A DNA stretch of 64,000 nt. Origin: Thermoactinomyces intermedius (GTDB taxonomy: Bacteria; Bacillota; Bacilli; Thermoactinomycetales; Thermoactinomycetaceae). Below the pieces are notes generated by a model, which was not told the DNA's origin, did not search any database, and was given only the letters and a program-made list of their open reading frames with translations. The stretch is from assembly GCF_016055025.1 (NCBI RefSeq), contig NZ_JAECVW010000004.1; one strand, 5' to 3'. The position numbers and the translations under genes are program-made. Each line of letters starts with the position of its first letter. The stretch's first letter is position 1. Below are positions 1 through 8,214 of this stretch, piece after piece.

Positions 1-592
1 AAATCAGAAGGGAAACGACGATACTGGCCAACGGATCGCCGTATTCCGCAAAAGGAACCGACTGGTGCTGTCCCCATAACGCCAGGCCAATCCCGACCAC
101 GGCGGCAAGGGAAGCGTAGACATCCGACAAATGGTCATATGCGGTTGCGATTAATCCTTTGCTGTTTACCCTTTTTCCAATTTTGATGGTATAGACATAA
201 AGAATTTGTTTCCAAATCAGCGAAATCACGGCGGCAAGCAAGGAAAGGACATGCGCTTCGACAAACGGCTCAAACAGGGCAGCAACGGATTCATAAATCA
301 TAAACAGGGAAATCAAAAGCAACACAATTGCGACCATGCCGGAAGCGATTACTTCCGCTTTCCCGTGGCCGTAAGGATGCTCCCGGTCGGCCGGCATCTT
401 GGAAATCCGCATGGAGCCCAAGGTGGCGCCGGATGCCGCGATATCGGCCAAATTGTGAAAGCCGTCGGCAATCAGGGAAGGGCTTTGAAACAGAAAGCCG
501 ACCATCAGTTTCAAAATGGTCAGGGCAATATTGCTGACCAACCCGATCCACGCTGCCGCCATCGGGGTTTGCAATTTGGATTTGAGCTTCAT
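1..592 (-). CDS. Cation diffusion facilitator (CDF) family transporter, partial
   Basis: Translating the minus strand from ATG at 592 gives an open frame that runs off the left window edge (197 codons seen). It is a membrane protein with hydrophobic helices starting near residue 12, and it carries CDF hallmarks: DGFHNLADI near residue 43, HPYGHGKAE near residue 75 and YDHLSDVY in the fifth helix region, which supply the Asp/His metal ligands. Family members export Zn, Cd, Co or Fe/Mn in exchange for protons at the plasma membrane. AAAGGTGAT lies just before the ATG. The C-terminal cytoplasmic domain is outside the window, so the metal cannot be inferred. Confidence 0.88.
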   Translation of the reverse strand, partial: MKLKSKLQTPMAAAWIGLVSNIALTILKLMVGFLFQSPSLIADGFHNLADIAASGATLGSMRISKMPADREHPYGHGKAEVIASGMVAIVLLLISLFMIYESVAALFEPFVEAHVLSLLAAVISLIWKQILYVYTIKIGKRVNSKGLIATAYDHLSDVYASLAAVVGIGLALWGQHQSVPFAEYGDPLASIVVSLLI

Positions 593-680
593 CCGATCAC
601 CTTTTTTTGGTTTCTTATCTTATCATTATGCCTAAAAAATCCTTTTTTCATTTTTAATTTGTAAAGATCTGAACAATTCC

Positions 681-710
681 TTGCAATTCATGTGTCCTTT
701 CCTTTATACT
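681..710 (+). promoter_or_regulatory. Candidate sigma-A promoter for the lysA leader
   Basis: TTGCAA at 681-686 and TATACT at 705-710 are separated by 18 bp and lie about 45 bases before the riboswitch aptamer. Position and box quality fit a housekeeping promoter; this is inferred from sequence only. Confidence 0.5.
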
Positions 711-753
711 GGAACGTAATTAAAATCACCAATAAAAATCATATTGAAAAAAA

Positions 754-957
754 CCTCATCATAACTAGTGATGAGGTAGAGGTTGCGGCTTTTATGATTA
801 CTTCCCGCGAGGTACAGAGATGCCGATGACTGTGAAGGAAAGGAAAAGCCGCCGAAGTCTGTTTGTTTCTCTGGGCAAGCAGGCTGGGCCCGTCTCCGAA
901 CAGGAACGGGACTGTCACACGGTTCACTTCTCTTGAATCGTGTGGTGCGCTATCTTT
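754..957 (+). promoter_or_regulatory. Lysine riboswitch (L-box) upstream of lysA
   Basis: Conserved L-box segments appear in order: GATGAGGTAGAGGTTGCG (from about 770), GAAAGGAAAAGCCGCCGAAG (about 848), GGGACTGTCAC (about 905) and GTGCGCTATCT (about 943). These match the lysine aptamer core described upstream of lysC/lysA in Bacillales. An extra perfect hairpin, CCTCATCA (754-761) with TGATGAGG (769-776), overlaps the 5' strand of the expected P1 helix. High lysine should stabilise the aptamer and favour the downstream terminator, shutting off lysA. Confidence 0.85.
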
Positions 958-1027
958 AGGAGAAATGGTTATGGTGTGGTGAAATATCGACCCGTCTCAC
1001 GGATGGGGATTCTGCCCTTGCCTGTCT

Positions 1028-1059
1028 CTCCTAACACCAGTTGATTAGGAGGTTTTTTT
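1028..1059 (+). terminator. Riboswitch-controlled terminator that also contains the lysA Shine-Dalgarno
   Basis: CTCCTAA (1028-1034) pairs with TTAGGAG (1045-1051) and is followed by a run of seven T. The AGGAGG that serves lysA (1047-1052) lies inside the 3' arm, ten bases before the ATG at 1062. The hairpin can therefore end transcription and, in read-through RNA, mask the ribosome binding site. Confidence 0.8.
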
Positions 1060-1061
1060 AT

Positions 1062-2378
1062 ATGTTTTTGCATCACTTGAGGATAAACGATTCCGGCCAT
1101 TTGGAAATCGGCGGATGTGACACGGTCGAACTGGCAGAACAATTCGGCACGCCGCTGTTTGTGTATGATGAAATGCAAATCCGCCAAAATGCAAGGCGTT
1201 TTTTGCTGGCTTTTCAAAAAAGCGGTTGTCCCCACCAAGTGGCCTATGCCAGTAAAGCGTTCAGTTGCCTGGCCATGGCGGAATTGGCTCATGAAGAAAA
1301 CCTTTCGCTGGATGTCGTCTCCGGCGGTGAACTTTATACGGCTCTTCAGGCCGGTTTTCCTGCAGAGCGCATTCATTTTCACGGGAACAACAAATCGGAA
1401 GCAGAGCTCCGGATGGCTCTGGAGGCAAACATCGGCTGTTTTGTCGTCGATAACTTTTTTGAACTGGAGATGCTTCATGACTTGGCCGAAGCGTACCGGA
1501 AAAACGTGAAAATTTTGCTCCGATTGACCCCCGGCATTGAAGTCCATACGCATGAATACATTACCACCGGTCAGGAAAATTCCAAATTCGGCTTCAGTGT
1601 CAAACACGGGCAATCATTGATGGCGGTAAAACGGGCGTTGGCCAAACCCTGTTATGAATTGCTGGGGGTTCATGTCCACATCGGATCGCAAATTTTCGAA
1701 ACGGAAGGGTTTATTCAATCGATTCAAATGATTCGGAAGCATCTGGATGAGATCCGCGCCGAAACCGGCTATGAAGCAAAAGTTTTAAATGTCGGCGGCG
1801 GGTTTGGGATTCAATATACCGATGAAGACAGGCCGCTTCCGATTGAAAATTATGTACAAGCCATCACGGAAGAAGTGAAAAAAGCATGGAATGAACGTGG
1901 ATTGAACATCCCGGAAATATGGGTGGAACCCGGGCGCAGCATTGTGGGAAACGCCGGCATCACGATTTACCGGATCGGCGCCATCAAGCAAATTCCTGGA
2001 ATCTGCAAATATGTTTCCATTGACGGCGGCATGACGGACAACATCCGCCCCGCTCTTTACCAAGCCAAATATCATGCCGTTTTGGCCAACAAAGCGGATG
2101 CCGCTTTGGAAGAGACGGTCACCATTGCCGGAAAGTGTTGTGAATCAGGCGATCTTTTAATTCAGGATATTTGTTTGCCGAAAGTCAGCAGCAATGACCT
2201 GTTGGCCATCTTTTCCACCGGCGCCTACGGATATTCAATGGCAAGCAACTATAACCGCCTTCCCCGGCCGGCCGTCGTTTTTGTCAAAAACGGAACACCG
2301 CGTGTCGTGATTGAACGCGAAACCTATGATGATTTGATTCGAAAAGACCTGAGAAAAGAAGTTTATGCCACTTCATAA
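1062..2378 (+). CDS. lysA: Diaminopimelate decarboxylase
   Basis: 438 aa, the last step of lysine synthesis: meso-diaminopimelate to L-lysine plus CO2. It is a PLP enzyme with an alanine-racemase-like barrel. AYASKAF near residue 62 holds the PLP lysine, GVHVHIGSQ and GGGFGIQY are the family glycine/His motifs, EPGRS binds the phosphate, and CCESGD is the catalytic Cys motif near the C-terminus. ATG 1062 is chosen because AGGAGG sits ten bases upstream; an in-frame TTG at 1041 lies inside the terminator loop and is unlikely. The preceding L-box makes it lysine-repressed. It stands alone, without other lysine genes. Confidence 0.95.
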   Translation: MFLHHLRINDSGHLEIGGCDTVELAEQFGTPLFVYDEMQIRQNARRFLLAFQKSGCPHQVAYASKAFSCLAMAELAHEENLSLDVVSGGELYTALQAGFPAERIHFHGNNKSEAELRMALEANIGCFVVDNFFELEMLHDLAEAYRKNVKILLRLTPGIEVHTHEYITTGQENSKFGFSVKHGQSLMAVKRALAKPCYELLGVHVHIGSQIFETEGFIQSIQMIRKHLDEIRAETGYEAKVLNVGGGFGIQYTDEDRPLPIENYVQAITEEVKKAWNERGLNIPEIWVEPGRSIVGNAGITIYRIGAIKQIPGICKYVSIDGGMTDNIRPALYQAKYHAVLANKADAALEETVTIAGKCCESGDLLIQDICLPKVSSNDLLAIFSTGAYGYSMASNYNRLPRPAVVFVKNGTPRVVIERETYDDLIRKDLRKEVYATS

Positions 2379-2387
2379 ACGATTACT

Positions 2388-2435
2388 GAAAAACATCCCG
2401 ATGATCCAGCCGGAATCCGTTGGTCATCGGGATGT
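2388..2435 (-). terminator. Terminator of the MerR-family gene
   Basis: ACATCCCGATGATC pairs with GGTCATCGGGATGT. On the minus strand the hairpin is followed by TTTTTC, so it ends transcription of the gene at 2457-3221; on the plus strand there is no T-run after the stem, so it is weaker for lysA. Confidence 0.65.
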
Positions 2436-2456
2436 GTCATGACGGGCTTGCATCCT

Positions 2457-3221
2457 TTATACTTTGTGCATGCCGGTATAGATGAAAATGGCGTCTCTCA
2501 AGAACTCGGTCATCCCCGGTTCCTTCTCATAGTAGGCTTTAAAACGTTCATCAACCACATACATTTGCGCAAGGTTGGCATGAGCTTCCTTGCTGTAATC
2601 ACTCCAAGAAAACATCAGCCATTGTTTATGCAGATCCGCCGCTTTTTGGGCCAGATCCCCGGCCGGGTCTCTCTGCTGATAAGCCCGGGTCAGCGTTTCA
2701 AAAATCTCATCATTCAAACGTTGCATTTTTTCGTACTCTTCTTTGGTCATCCGAAGCAGTTTTTCATTGGAGCGATTGACCACCTCGTCTCCATATTTTT
2801 CTCGGATCTCTTCCCCGTACTTTTCTTCATTTTCTTCAACCATCCGTTTTTTGAAAGCTTCAAATTTCTCTTGATCCGTCATGGTTCCTCTCCCCTCCAT
2901 CGCATCAATGGTTTTTTCCACATTGGCAATCAAACGGTCCAGATGTTCCCGTTTTTGCATCAGTTGCCGACGGTGTTCGTGTAGCGCTTTGAGCCCGTCA
3001 TAGTCCGGGGACGTGATGATCTCTTTAATGACATCCAGTTTCACCCCGAGCTCCTTGTAAAACAAAATTTGCTGCAGACGGTTCACTTCTTTCGGGCCGT
3101 AAATTCGGTACCCGGATGAATTGATCCGTGCAGGTTTCAAGATTCCGATCTCATCATAGTAACGAAGGGTCCGTGTGCTGACTCCGGCCAACCGGGCCAA
3201 TTTCTGCACGGTGTATTCCAT
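2457..3221 (-). CDS. MerR family regulator with TipA-like ligand-binding domain
   Basis: 254 aa. The N-terminal MerR winged helix (YTVQKLARLAGVSTRTLRYY, residues 3-22) is followed by a coiled-coil dimerisation helix (about 75-115) and a C-terminal TipAS-like domain (about 120-254) of the kind found in TipA and Mta, which bind peptide antibiotics or other hydrophobic drugs. ATG 3221 is preceded by AGGAGGTG. No obvious target gene is adjacent, so autoregulation is likely: its promoter has the dyad in an overlong spacer typical of MerR activators. Confidence 0.88.
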   Translation of the reverse strand: MEYTVQKLARLAGVSTRTLRYYDEIGILKPARINSSGYRIYGPKEVNRLQQILFYKELGVKLDVIKEIITSPDYDGLKALHEHRRQLMQKREHLDRLIANVEKTIDAMEGRGTMTDQEKFEAFKKRMVEENEEKYGEEIREKYGDEVVNRSNEKLLRMTKEEYEKMQRLNDEIFETLTRAYQQRDPAGDLAQKAADLHKQWLMFSWSDYSKEAHANLAQMYVVDERFKAYYEKEPGMTEFLRDAIFIYTGMHKV

Positions 3222-3243
3222 GATTTCACCTCCTGGCATCTTC

Positions 3244-3275
3244 ACTGTACACCTTGACGTATGCGTCAATGTCAA
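3244..3275 (-). promoter_or_regulatory. MerR-type promoter with dyad in a 20-bp spacer
   Basis: On the minus strand TTGACA (3270-3275) and TACAGT (3244-3249) are 20 bp apart, longer than optimal. The perfect dyad TTGACG-N4-CGTCAA (3254-3269) fills the spacer. This is the layout used by MerR activators, which untwist the spacer. Confidence 0.65.
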
Positions 3276-3297
3276 TCATTTTTTCGTGTTTTTTCTG

Positions 3298-4689
3298 TCA
3301 TATCCAATGAATCACCGTTTTGTGCGGGAAGGCGCTTGATTTGGATTTCAACTGTTTTTTGTACAGTTCTCCCATCACGCGAATGCCTTTTTCAATTTGA
3401 GTTTTGTCGGTTTGTATGATGCTTAACCGGAATCCGTTCACTTTCGGGAAGGTTTTCAGGAAACAATGGTCAATGGATGAGACAAGGATGTGGTGTTGCC
3501 TCAAGCAGGCAATCCATTCTTTGGCCGGCAGTTGCTTTGGGAGATCCAATTGCCCGAAAATGCCGCCTGTTTCCGCGGCTACGTTCATCTCCGGGGGAAG
3601 ATGCAGATTACACACTTCTTTGAGAATTTTCATCCGTTTTTGGTAAAGATTGCGCATCGACGCGGTGTGACGGGAATACATGCCGCATTTTAAATAGATT
3701 TCCAAAGCGGCTTGGGACAGTGTGGCCGAACTGATGTCACAGGCGGATTTAAACAGGCGGAAGCTTTCTGTCAGAATGGGCGGAAGAAGGATCGCCCCCA
3801 TCCTCAGCCCCGGCAACATGACTTTGGAAAAGCTTTTCAGATAAATGGTATGACCGGACAAATCATAACTGAAAACGGGGTCGTTCTTGGGATCCGTTTC
3901 CAAGTCCAGCAAATAATCGTCCTCCACAATGTAGACATCATATTTTGCAGCCAGTTTAGCGATCTGCTTTTTCACTTCCTGGTCATAACTGGTGCCAAGC
4001 GGGTTGTGAAAACGCGGCATGGTATAGAAAAACTTAATCTGATTGTTGCGGAAATGGCGTTCCAACTCATCAAGATCAATCCCTTTTTTGGTCCGCCGGA
4101 TGCCAATCGCTGTTAAACCGAGTGCATCAATAATCCGAATCATCCCATGATAGGTTGGCTGTTCCACCAGTATCACATTTTTTCCGTTGGGGAAAGGCAT
4201 CATGGCCAACAAATTCAGGGCTTGCTGGGATCCGGAGACAATCGAAACCTGTTCCGGACGGGTGAAAATCTGATAATCCGCCAGATGTTTGACCAATTCT
4301 TTGCGCAAAGACAAAAACCCCTGTGGATCGGAATAGGTGAAGAGTTCATCCTGATACAGTTCAATGGCACGGTTCAGACAATGTTGAAAATCTTTGTATG
4401 GCATGATTTCCGGATCCGGATTGGCTGAAGAAAAATCAATGAATTCCGCAGCTTCATCCTCGTCGGGCACACCGGGGCGGCGGATGGAATAGTAACCGCT
4501 TTTGGGAACGGAATAAATCAAATGTTCTTTTTCAAGCTCTTGGTAAGCGCGGATCACCGTGTTTTTGTTGCAGGAAAACCTGGCGGACAGCGAACGGATG
4601 GAAGGCAATTTTTCGCCAGGTTGCAGCGCTCCGGACTGAAGTTCTTTCTTTATCGCATTTTTAATCATTTCATATTTCCTTTCCGCCAT
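3298..4689 (-). CDS. MocR/PdxR-type GntR regulator with aminotransferase domain
   Basis: 463 aa. Residues 1-70 form a GntR winged helix (LPSIRSLSARFSCNKNTVIR). A short linker leads to a class I aminotransferase-fold domain, where YLKSFSKVMLPGLRMG contains the PLP-binding lysine. MocR proteins sense PLP or amino compounds and regulate vitamin B6, GABA, taurine or transport genes. It is divergent from a small GNAT gene at 4795, the most likely target. ATG 4689 has GGAGGGAAG upstream. The effector cannot be read from sequence. Confidence 0.9.
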   Translation of the reverse strand: MAERKYEMIKNAIKKELQSGALQPGEKLPSIRSLSARFSCNKNTVIRAYQELEKEHLIYSVPKSGYYSIRRPGVPDEDEAAEFIDFSSANPDPEIMPYKDFQHCLNRAIELYQDELFTYSDPQGFLSLRKELVKHLADYQIFTRPEQVSIVSGSQQALNLLAMMPFPNGKNVILVEQPTYHGMIRIIDALGLTAIGIRRTKKGIDLDELERHFRNNQIKFFYTMPRFHNPLGTSYDQEVKKQIAKLAAKYDVYIVEDDYLLDLETDPKNDPVFSYDLSGHTIYLKSFSKVMLPGLRMGAILLPPILTESFRLFKSACDISSATLSQAALEIYLKCGMYSRHTASMRNLYQKRMKILKEVCNLHLPPEMNVAAETGGIFGQLDLPKQLPAKEWIACLRQHHILVSSIDHCFLKTFPKVNGFRLSIIQTDKTQIEKGIRVMGELYKKQLKSKSSAFPHKTVIHWI

Positions 4690-4709
4690 GGTTTCTTCCC
4701 TCCATCTTG

Positions 4710-4721
4710 TGTACCGGTACA
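4710..4721. promoter_or_regulatory. Candidate operator between mocR-type gene and GNAT
   Basis: TGTACCGGTACA is a perfect 12-bp palindrome in the 105-bp divergent intergenic region, 20 bases from the regulator start. It is a plausible binding site of the MocR-type protein; no experimental motif was matched. Confidence 0.35.
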
Positions 4722-4794
4722 GATAAGAAAATTAAGCATTTTTTAACTCATTTACATCCATTATACTGAAGGGGAATTTCCGGGAGGGATACAG

Positions 4795-5211
4795 ATGGAA
4801 TGGAGACACGAAACATTACCCTATTGGATCAGTGACCAGAAGGATTTGTTGGATGTGGATGCCGTCTGCCGTTTGTTGCAAACCACTTATTGGGCCGGAC
4901 ACCGGACCAAAGAAACCATTGTGAAAAGCATGGAAAATTCATTGTGTTTCGGCGTCTACGGAGAAGAAGGGCAAGTGGGTTTCATGCGGGTGGTAACGGA
5001 TTATGCCACTTTTTCCTGGATTTGTGACGTCATCATTCATCCGGATCATCGCCGGCAAGGATTGGCCAAATGGATGCTGAAATTCCTCCTATCACATGAG
5101 GCTGTGCGGGATACCAGCATGATTTTGGCAACCCGGGATGCGCACGGTCTTTATGAACGGTTTGGATTTAAACGGGAAGAATTGATGAGAAGGAAAAAAT
5201 CCGTCGATTAA
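4795..5211 (+). CDS. GNAT family N-acetyltransferase
   Basis: 138 aa, one GNAT fold. WICDVIIHPDHRRQGLAKWM (about residues 75-94) is motif A with the acetyl-CoA pyrophosphate loop (RRQGLA), and YERFGF near the end is motif B. Members acetylate amines of small molecules or proteins. GGGAGGG lies before ATG 4795. The divergent MocR-type regulator suggests an amino-compound substrate, but none can be named. Confidence 0.85.
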   Translation: MEWRHETLPYWISDQKDLLDVDAVCRLLQTTYWAGHRTKETIVKSMENSLCFGVYGEEGQVGFMRVVTDYATFSWICDVIIHPDHRRQGLAKWMLKFLLSHEAVRDTSMILATRDAHGLYERFGFKREELMRRKKSVD

Positions 5212-5214
5212 ACC

Positions 5215-5246
5215 AAAAACACGAGCGGGAAATCGCTCGTGTTTTT
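5215..5246. terminator. Bidirectional terminator
   Basis: ACACGAGCG pairs with CGCTCGTGT, with T-rich flanks on both strands, between the convergent GNAT and GDYXXLXY genes. Confidence 0.8.
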
Positions 5247-5797
5247 CATGATTTGCCGGGGCTTTCTTTGATTCCGACGATCACCCCGTAACCGTTTTTC
5301 ACTTTGACTTCAACCAGAACTCCGCCATTTTGGGCCAAGGCTTCCCACTTTTCTCCGGATCCTTCCTCGACATAATAGCGGTCCAAATGATAATCCACCC
5401 GGTATTTCTCTCCATCCCGAAAGGGAAACACCGGTTTTTGAAGCGTTCCTTTCAGATACAAGCCACCGGGCGGCTTCTTTTCAGAAACCCGGTCCACGAT
5501 GTAGTGATTCCCCTTGGGTTTTAGGGAGACGTAAACCGGGATGCCCGGGTCAGGCAGATGGTGGGCAGCCTTCTGTGCGAGCTGCGGATCAAAGCGGGAA
5601 CGGTCCACTTCCTCAATCTCCAATTTTAACCGGACATAGTCCCCGTAAAACAAATCTTTCGGATCCACCGGGATGGTTTTGAGCGTAACCTGTTCGCCGC
5701 TCATGAAAGCAAGCAATGGTTGCACGGTCATGGAAACCAGGGAAACGACCGGAATGAGAAGAACGATCCAAAACCACCGGTTGGGGATGTTTTTCAT
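5246..5797 (-). CDS. GDYXXLXY-type membrane-anchored protein
   Basis: 183 aa with one N-terminal transmembrane helix (about residues 8-30) and an extracytoplasmic domain. LFYGDYVRLKLE near residue 50 matches the family signature, though the final Tyr of GDYxxLxY is not kept. Family function is unknown; members usually sit next to DUF2157 proteins, as here, where the start codon overlaps the upstream stop by four bases (translational coupling). Confidence 0.8.
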   Translation of the reverse strand: MKNIPNRWFWIVLLIPVVSLVSMTVQPLLAFMSGEQVTLKTIPVDPKDLFYGDYVRLKLEIEEVDRSRFDPQLAQKAAHHLPDPGIPVYVSLKPKGNHYIVDRVSEKKPPGGLYLKGTLQKPVFPFRDGEKYRVDYHLDRYYVEEGSGEKWEALAQNGGVLVEVKVKNGYGVIVGIKESPGKS

Positions 5798-6879
5798 TTC
5801 CCTCCCCCCCTTTTCCGGCTTTTTTCAATCCAATAACCGCTGAGAATGAGCAAAATGCCGCCGATCAAGAAATAGAGTGACTTGGGAAGAAATTCGATGG
5901 ATAAGTCCAGATAGAACCGAAAAATGAGTGCACAGGAAATCACCACAGCCGAAAGCTGTTTCTTTCTGAGCAAAAAAATCAAAAAGGCAAGATAAGCCAC
6001 TGCGACTGCATATCCCAAAAGCGGGGCATGAAACACTCCCCCCCACATTTCCCAAAAGTCCGGATAAGTAAGTACAATGGCAGCAACCCCGTGAATGAGG
6101 GCTCCTTGCTGTTTCAACACCTCCGCATAAGGCCGGATGTTGAGAAACGTCATGCCTGCTCCCAGCAATAACAAAATGAATGCATTGACTCCCCCGTGCC
6201 ATTCCCACCGGACGAAAGTCGCCCAGATCGTGAGGATCAAAAGCGCATTGGCAAAGAAAAACACTTGACGGTTTCGGTTCAACCAGCGCTCATTGCATCC
6301 GTAAAAAAGCGGAATAAAAACCCAAACCCAGAAAGGATACGGCACGGATGCATCCCAAGCCGGCGAGGCATAAATGCCGATAAACACAATGGACAGGATC
6401 ATCACCCAACGGTCTTTTAAGTAGAGTGCCAACGGTACGGTCCCGAGGGCCCAAACCAAAAAGGCCTGTTGATAAGGCGATGAGCTGTGAAACATCTGAC
6501 CCACGAGAAAAATCCCTGCTCCGTATATTGCCGCGCCGATATAATAAAAGCTTTTGGAAGTTTTGGGATAGGAATCTTTCAGTTTCCAGCCGGTGAAATA
6601 AGCGCCCGTAAGTCCGGACAAAATCAGCAGAAATTTTACCGTCCGGGGAAGTACCTCCCAATTCCCGGCGATAAAACTGAGAATGCCCGCACCGATCAAA
6701 ACGGATCCCAAAATGGACAAGATGCGGATAAAACCGGCATTCCCTTTCCGTTTAACCTCATAAGAAGACAAAATCTGTTGAACTTGCGAAGCATCGATGA
6801 TTCCGGCTTCTTCGAAACGGGAAAGTTCCATCCGGAGCCACTGGTACTTTGATGAAGAAATGATTTTCTTTTTGTGCAA
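5794..6879 (-). CDS. DUF2157 domain-containing membrane protein
   Basis: 361 aa. A soluble N-terminal helical segment (about 1-50, with GIIDASQVQQIL) carries the DUF2157 feature and is followed by about ten hydrophobic helices. The TTG at 6879 is preferred because GGAGGGGGG lies eight bases upstream; an overlapping ATG in another frame gives only a short product. It forms a two-gene operon with the GDYXXLXY gene. The role is not known, though the pair may act together in the membrane. Confidence 0.82.
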   Translation of the reverse strand: MHKKKIISSSKYQWLRMELSRFEEAGIIDASQVQQILSSYEVKRKGNAGFIRILSILGSVLIGAGILSFIAGNWEVLPRTVKFLLILSGLTGAYFTGWKLKDSYPKTSKSFYYIGAAIYGAGIFLVGQMFHSSSPYQQAFLVWALGTVPLALYLKDRWVMILSIVFIGIYASPAWDASVPYPFWVWVFIPLFYGCNERWLNRNRQVFFFANALLILTIWATFVRWEWHGGVNAFILLLLGAGMTFLNIRPYAEVLKQQGALIHGVAAIVLTYPDFWEMWGGVFHAPLLGYAVAVAYLAFLIFLLRKKQLSAVVISCALIFRFYLDLSIEFLPKSLYFLIGGILLILSGYWIEKSRKRGGGK

Positions 6880-6934
6880 CTTGGCATCCCCCCTCCATGC
6901 TTTGACTATATCATGATGCGGTTCGTACGAAAAT

Positions 6935-6968
6935 GAAAAACAGGGACACCCTTTCCCAGGATCCCTGT
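6935..6968 (-). terminator. Terminator of the nuclease gene
   Basis: On the minus strand ACAGGGA pairs with TCCCTGT and is followed by TTTTTC, overlapping the last bases of the nuclease gene. Confidence 0.65.
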
Positions 6969-6970
6969 CT

Positions 6971-7462
6971 TTAAGATTGAATGCTTTTCACCCGGCTTAA
7001 GATCGTGCCGTTGTTTTGCTCATATTCCCATATCCCGCGCCCGGCTTTTTGTGCCATGATTTCCAAACGCCGGAACTCTTTCAGATATTTCCGTTCTGAT
7101 TTCAATTTTCGCGCCCGGTTCGGAATCACGCAACGGGCCAATCCTCTTTTCAGCAAAAGCGGTTGCAAATGCATGTCATCCACATACACATGGGCAAGAA
7201 TCCGGCCGTAATGGTCCCGCTTAAAGGCGCCTTGCTCGATGGTGACACTCCGGCCGCGATGGATGAGACTGACAATGTACTTTCTGGCCTCAAGCGCTTT
7301 GAAATGTTCCAACAAATTGGCGGAATTGAGCTCGGGGGCATCAATATACAGAAGCCGGACCCGTTCCAGTTTTTGATTCCTCTTGATTTTCAAAGTGTCT
7401 CCGTCAATCACCCGCACAACTTCAATCGGAATTCTTTTGTTCACCGGTGGCAAAGAGCCCAT
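6971..7462 (-). CDS. Thermonuclease (SNase-like) family protein
   Basis: 163 aa, one staphylococcal nuclease-like OB fold. VVRVIDGDTLKI (about 15-26), RLLYIDAPE (about 36-44) and HYGRILAHVYVDD (about 84-96) hold the calcium-binding and catalytic Asp/Arg/Glu positions. It hydrolyses DNA or RNA phosphodiester bonds in related enzymes. No signal peptide is visible, so it may be cytoplasmic. The start is uncertain: ATG 7462 is directly next to AGAGAGG, while an in-frame TTG (7453) or GTG (7444) has more usual spacing. Confidence 0.83.
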   Translation of the reverse strand: MGSLPPVNKRIPIEVVRVIDGDTLKIKRNQKLERVRLLYIDAPELNSANLLEHFKALEARKYIVSLIHRGRSVTIEQGAFKRDHYGRILAHVYVDDMHLQPLLLKRGLARCVIPNRARKLKSERKYLKEFRRLEIMAQKAGRGIWEYEQNNGTILSRVKSIQS

Positions 7463-7619
7463 CCTCTCTGCGAATCTTTCATCGCTTTAACGTTATTATA
7501 GCATAAATCCTTGTTTATTTTAGAATTTTTTGACGAAAATCCGTTCCCTCTTTGCATCTTCCTCTAGGAGAGAGCGAAATGTTATAATACGGAAAAAACA
7601 TAAAGAGGTGGATGCGGAT

Positions 7620-8180
7620 ATGGCGAAAACGGAATCGAATATGTTCCCGCTCGGAAAAGAAGCCCCGGATTTTGCATTGCCGGATGCGGTGTCCGGAAAA
7701 ACGGTGGCCTTACAAGATGTAAAATCCTCCATTGCCACGGTCATCATGTTTATCTGTAACCATTGTCCTTATGTAAAACATGTTCAGAATCAGTTGGTGC
7801 AACTGGCCAATGATTACATTCCGAAAGGAATTTCCTTTGTCGCCATCAACGCCAATGATGCGGAGCAATATCCGGATGATTCGCCGGAGAAAATGAAAGA
7901 AGTGGCAGAAAAACTCCAATACCCGTTTCCGTATTTATTCGACGAAACCCAGGAAACAGCCAAGGCTTACCAAGCAGCTTGCACGCCGGATTTCTATATT
8001 TTTGACGGCGATCTGAAATGTGTTTACCGGGGGCAATTGGATGATTCCCGCCCGGGGAATGACATTCCGGTGACCGGCGAATCCATCCGTGCCGCATTGG
8101 ATCAAATCATTAACGGTGAGCCGGTGACGGTCACACAAAAACCCAGTCTGGGTTGCAATATTAAATGGAAGCAAGCATGA
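7620..8180 (+). CDS. Thioredoxin family (AhpC/TSA-like) protein
   Basis: 186 aa. Thioredoxin fold starting with FPLGKEAPDFALPDA. The redox site is FICNHCPYVKH (about residues 42-52), a CNHC version of CxxC. The cis-Pro region follows in ACTPDFYIFD. Members are peroxiredoxin- or resA-like cytoplasmic thiol oxidoreductases. ATG 7620 is preceded by AAAGAGGTG; the open frame extends further upstream but lacks a better site. The gene stands alone and converges on the bactofilin operon. Confidence 0.85.
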   Translation: MAKTESNMFPLGKEAPDFALPDAVSGKTVALQDVKSSIATVIMFICNHCPYVKHVQNQLVQLANDYIPKGISFVAINANDAEQYPDDSPEKMKEVAEKLQYPFPYLFDETQETAKAYQAACTPDFYIFDGDLKCVYRGQLDDSRPGNDIPVTGESIRAALDQIINGEPVTVTQKPSLGCNIKWKQA

Positions 8181-8214
8181 AGCCGCCCCTGCAAGCAAGT
8201 CCGGGGCGGTATCC

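Noticed and set aside
739..927. Minus-strand frame of 62 codons
   Set aside because: It lies wholly inside the lysine riboswitch and has no ribosome binding site.
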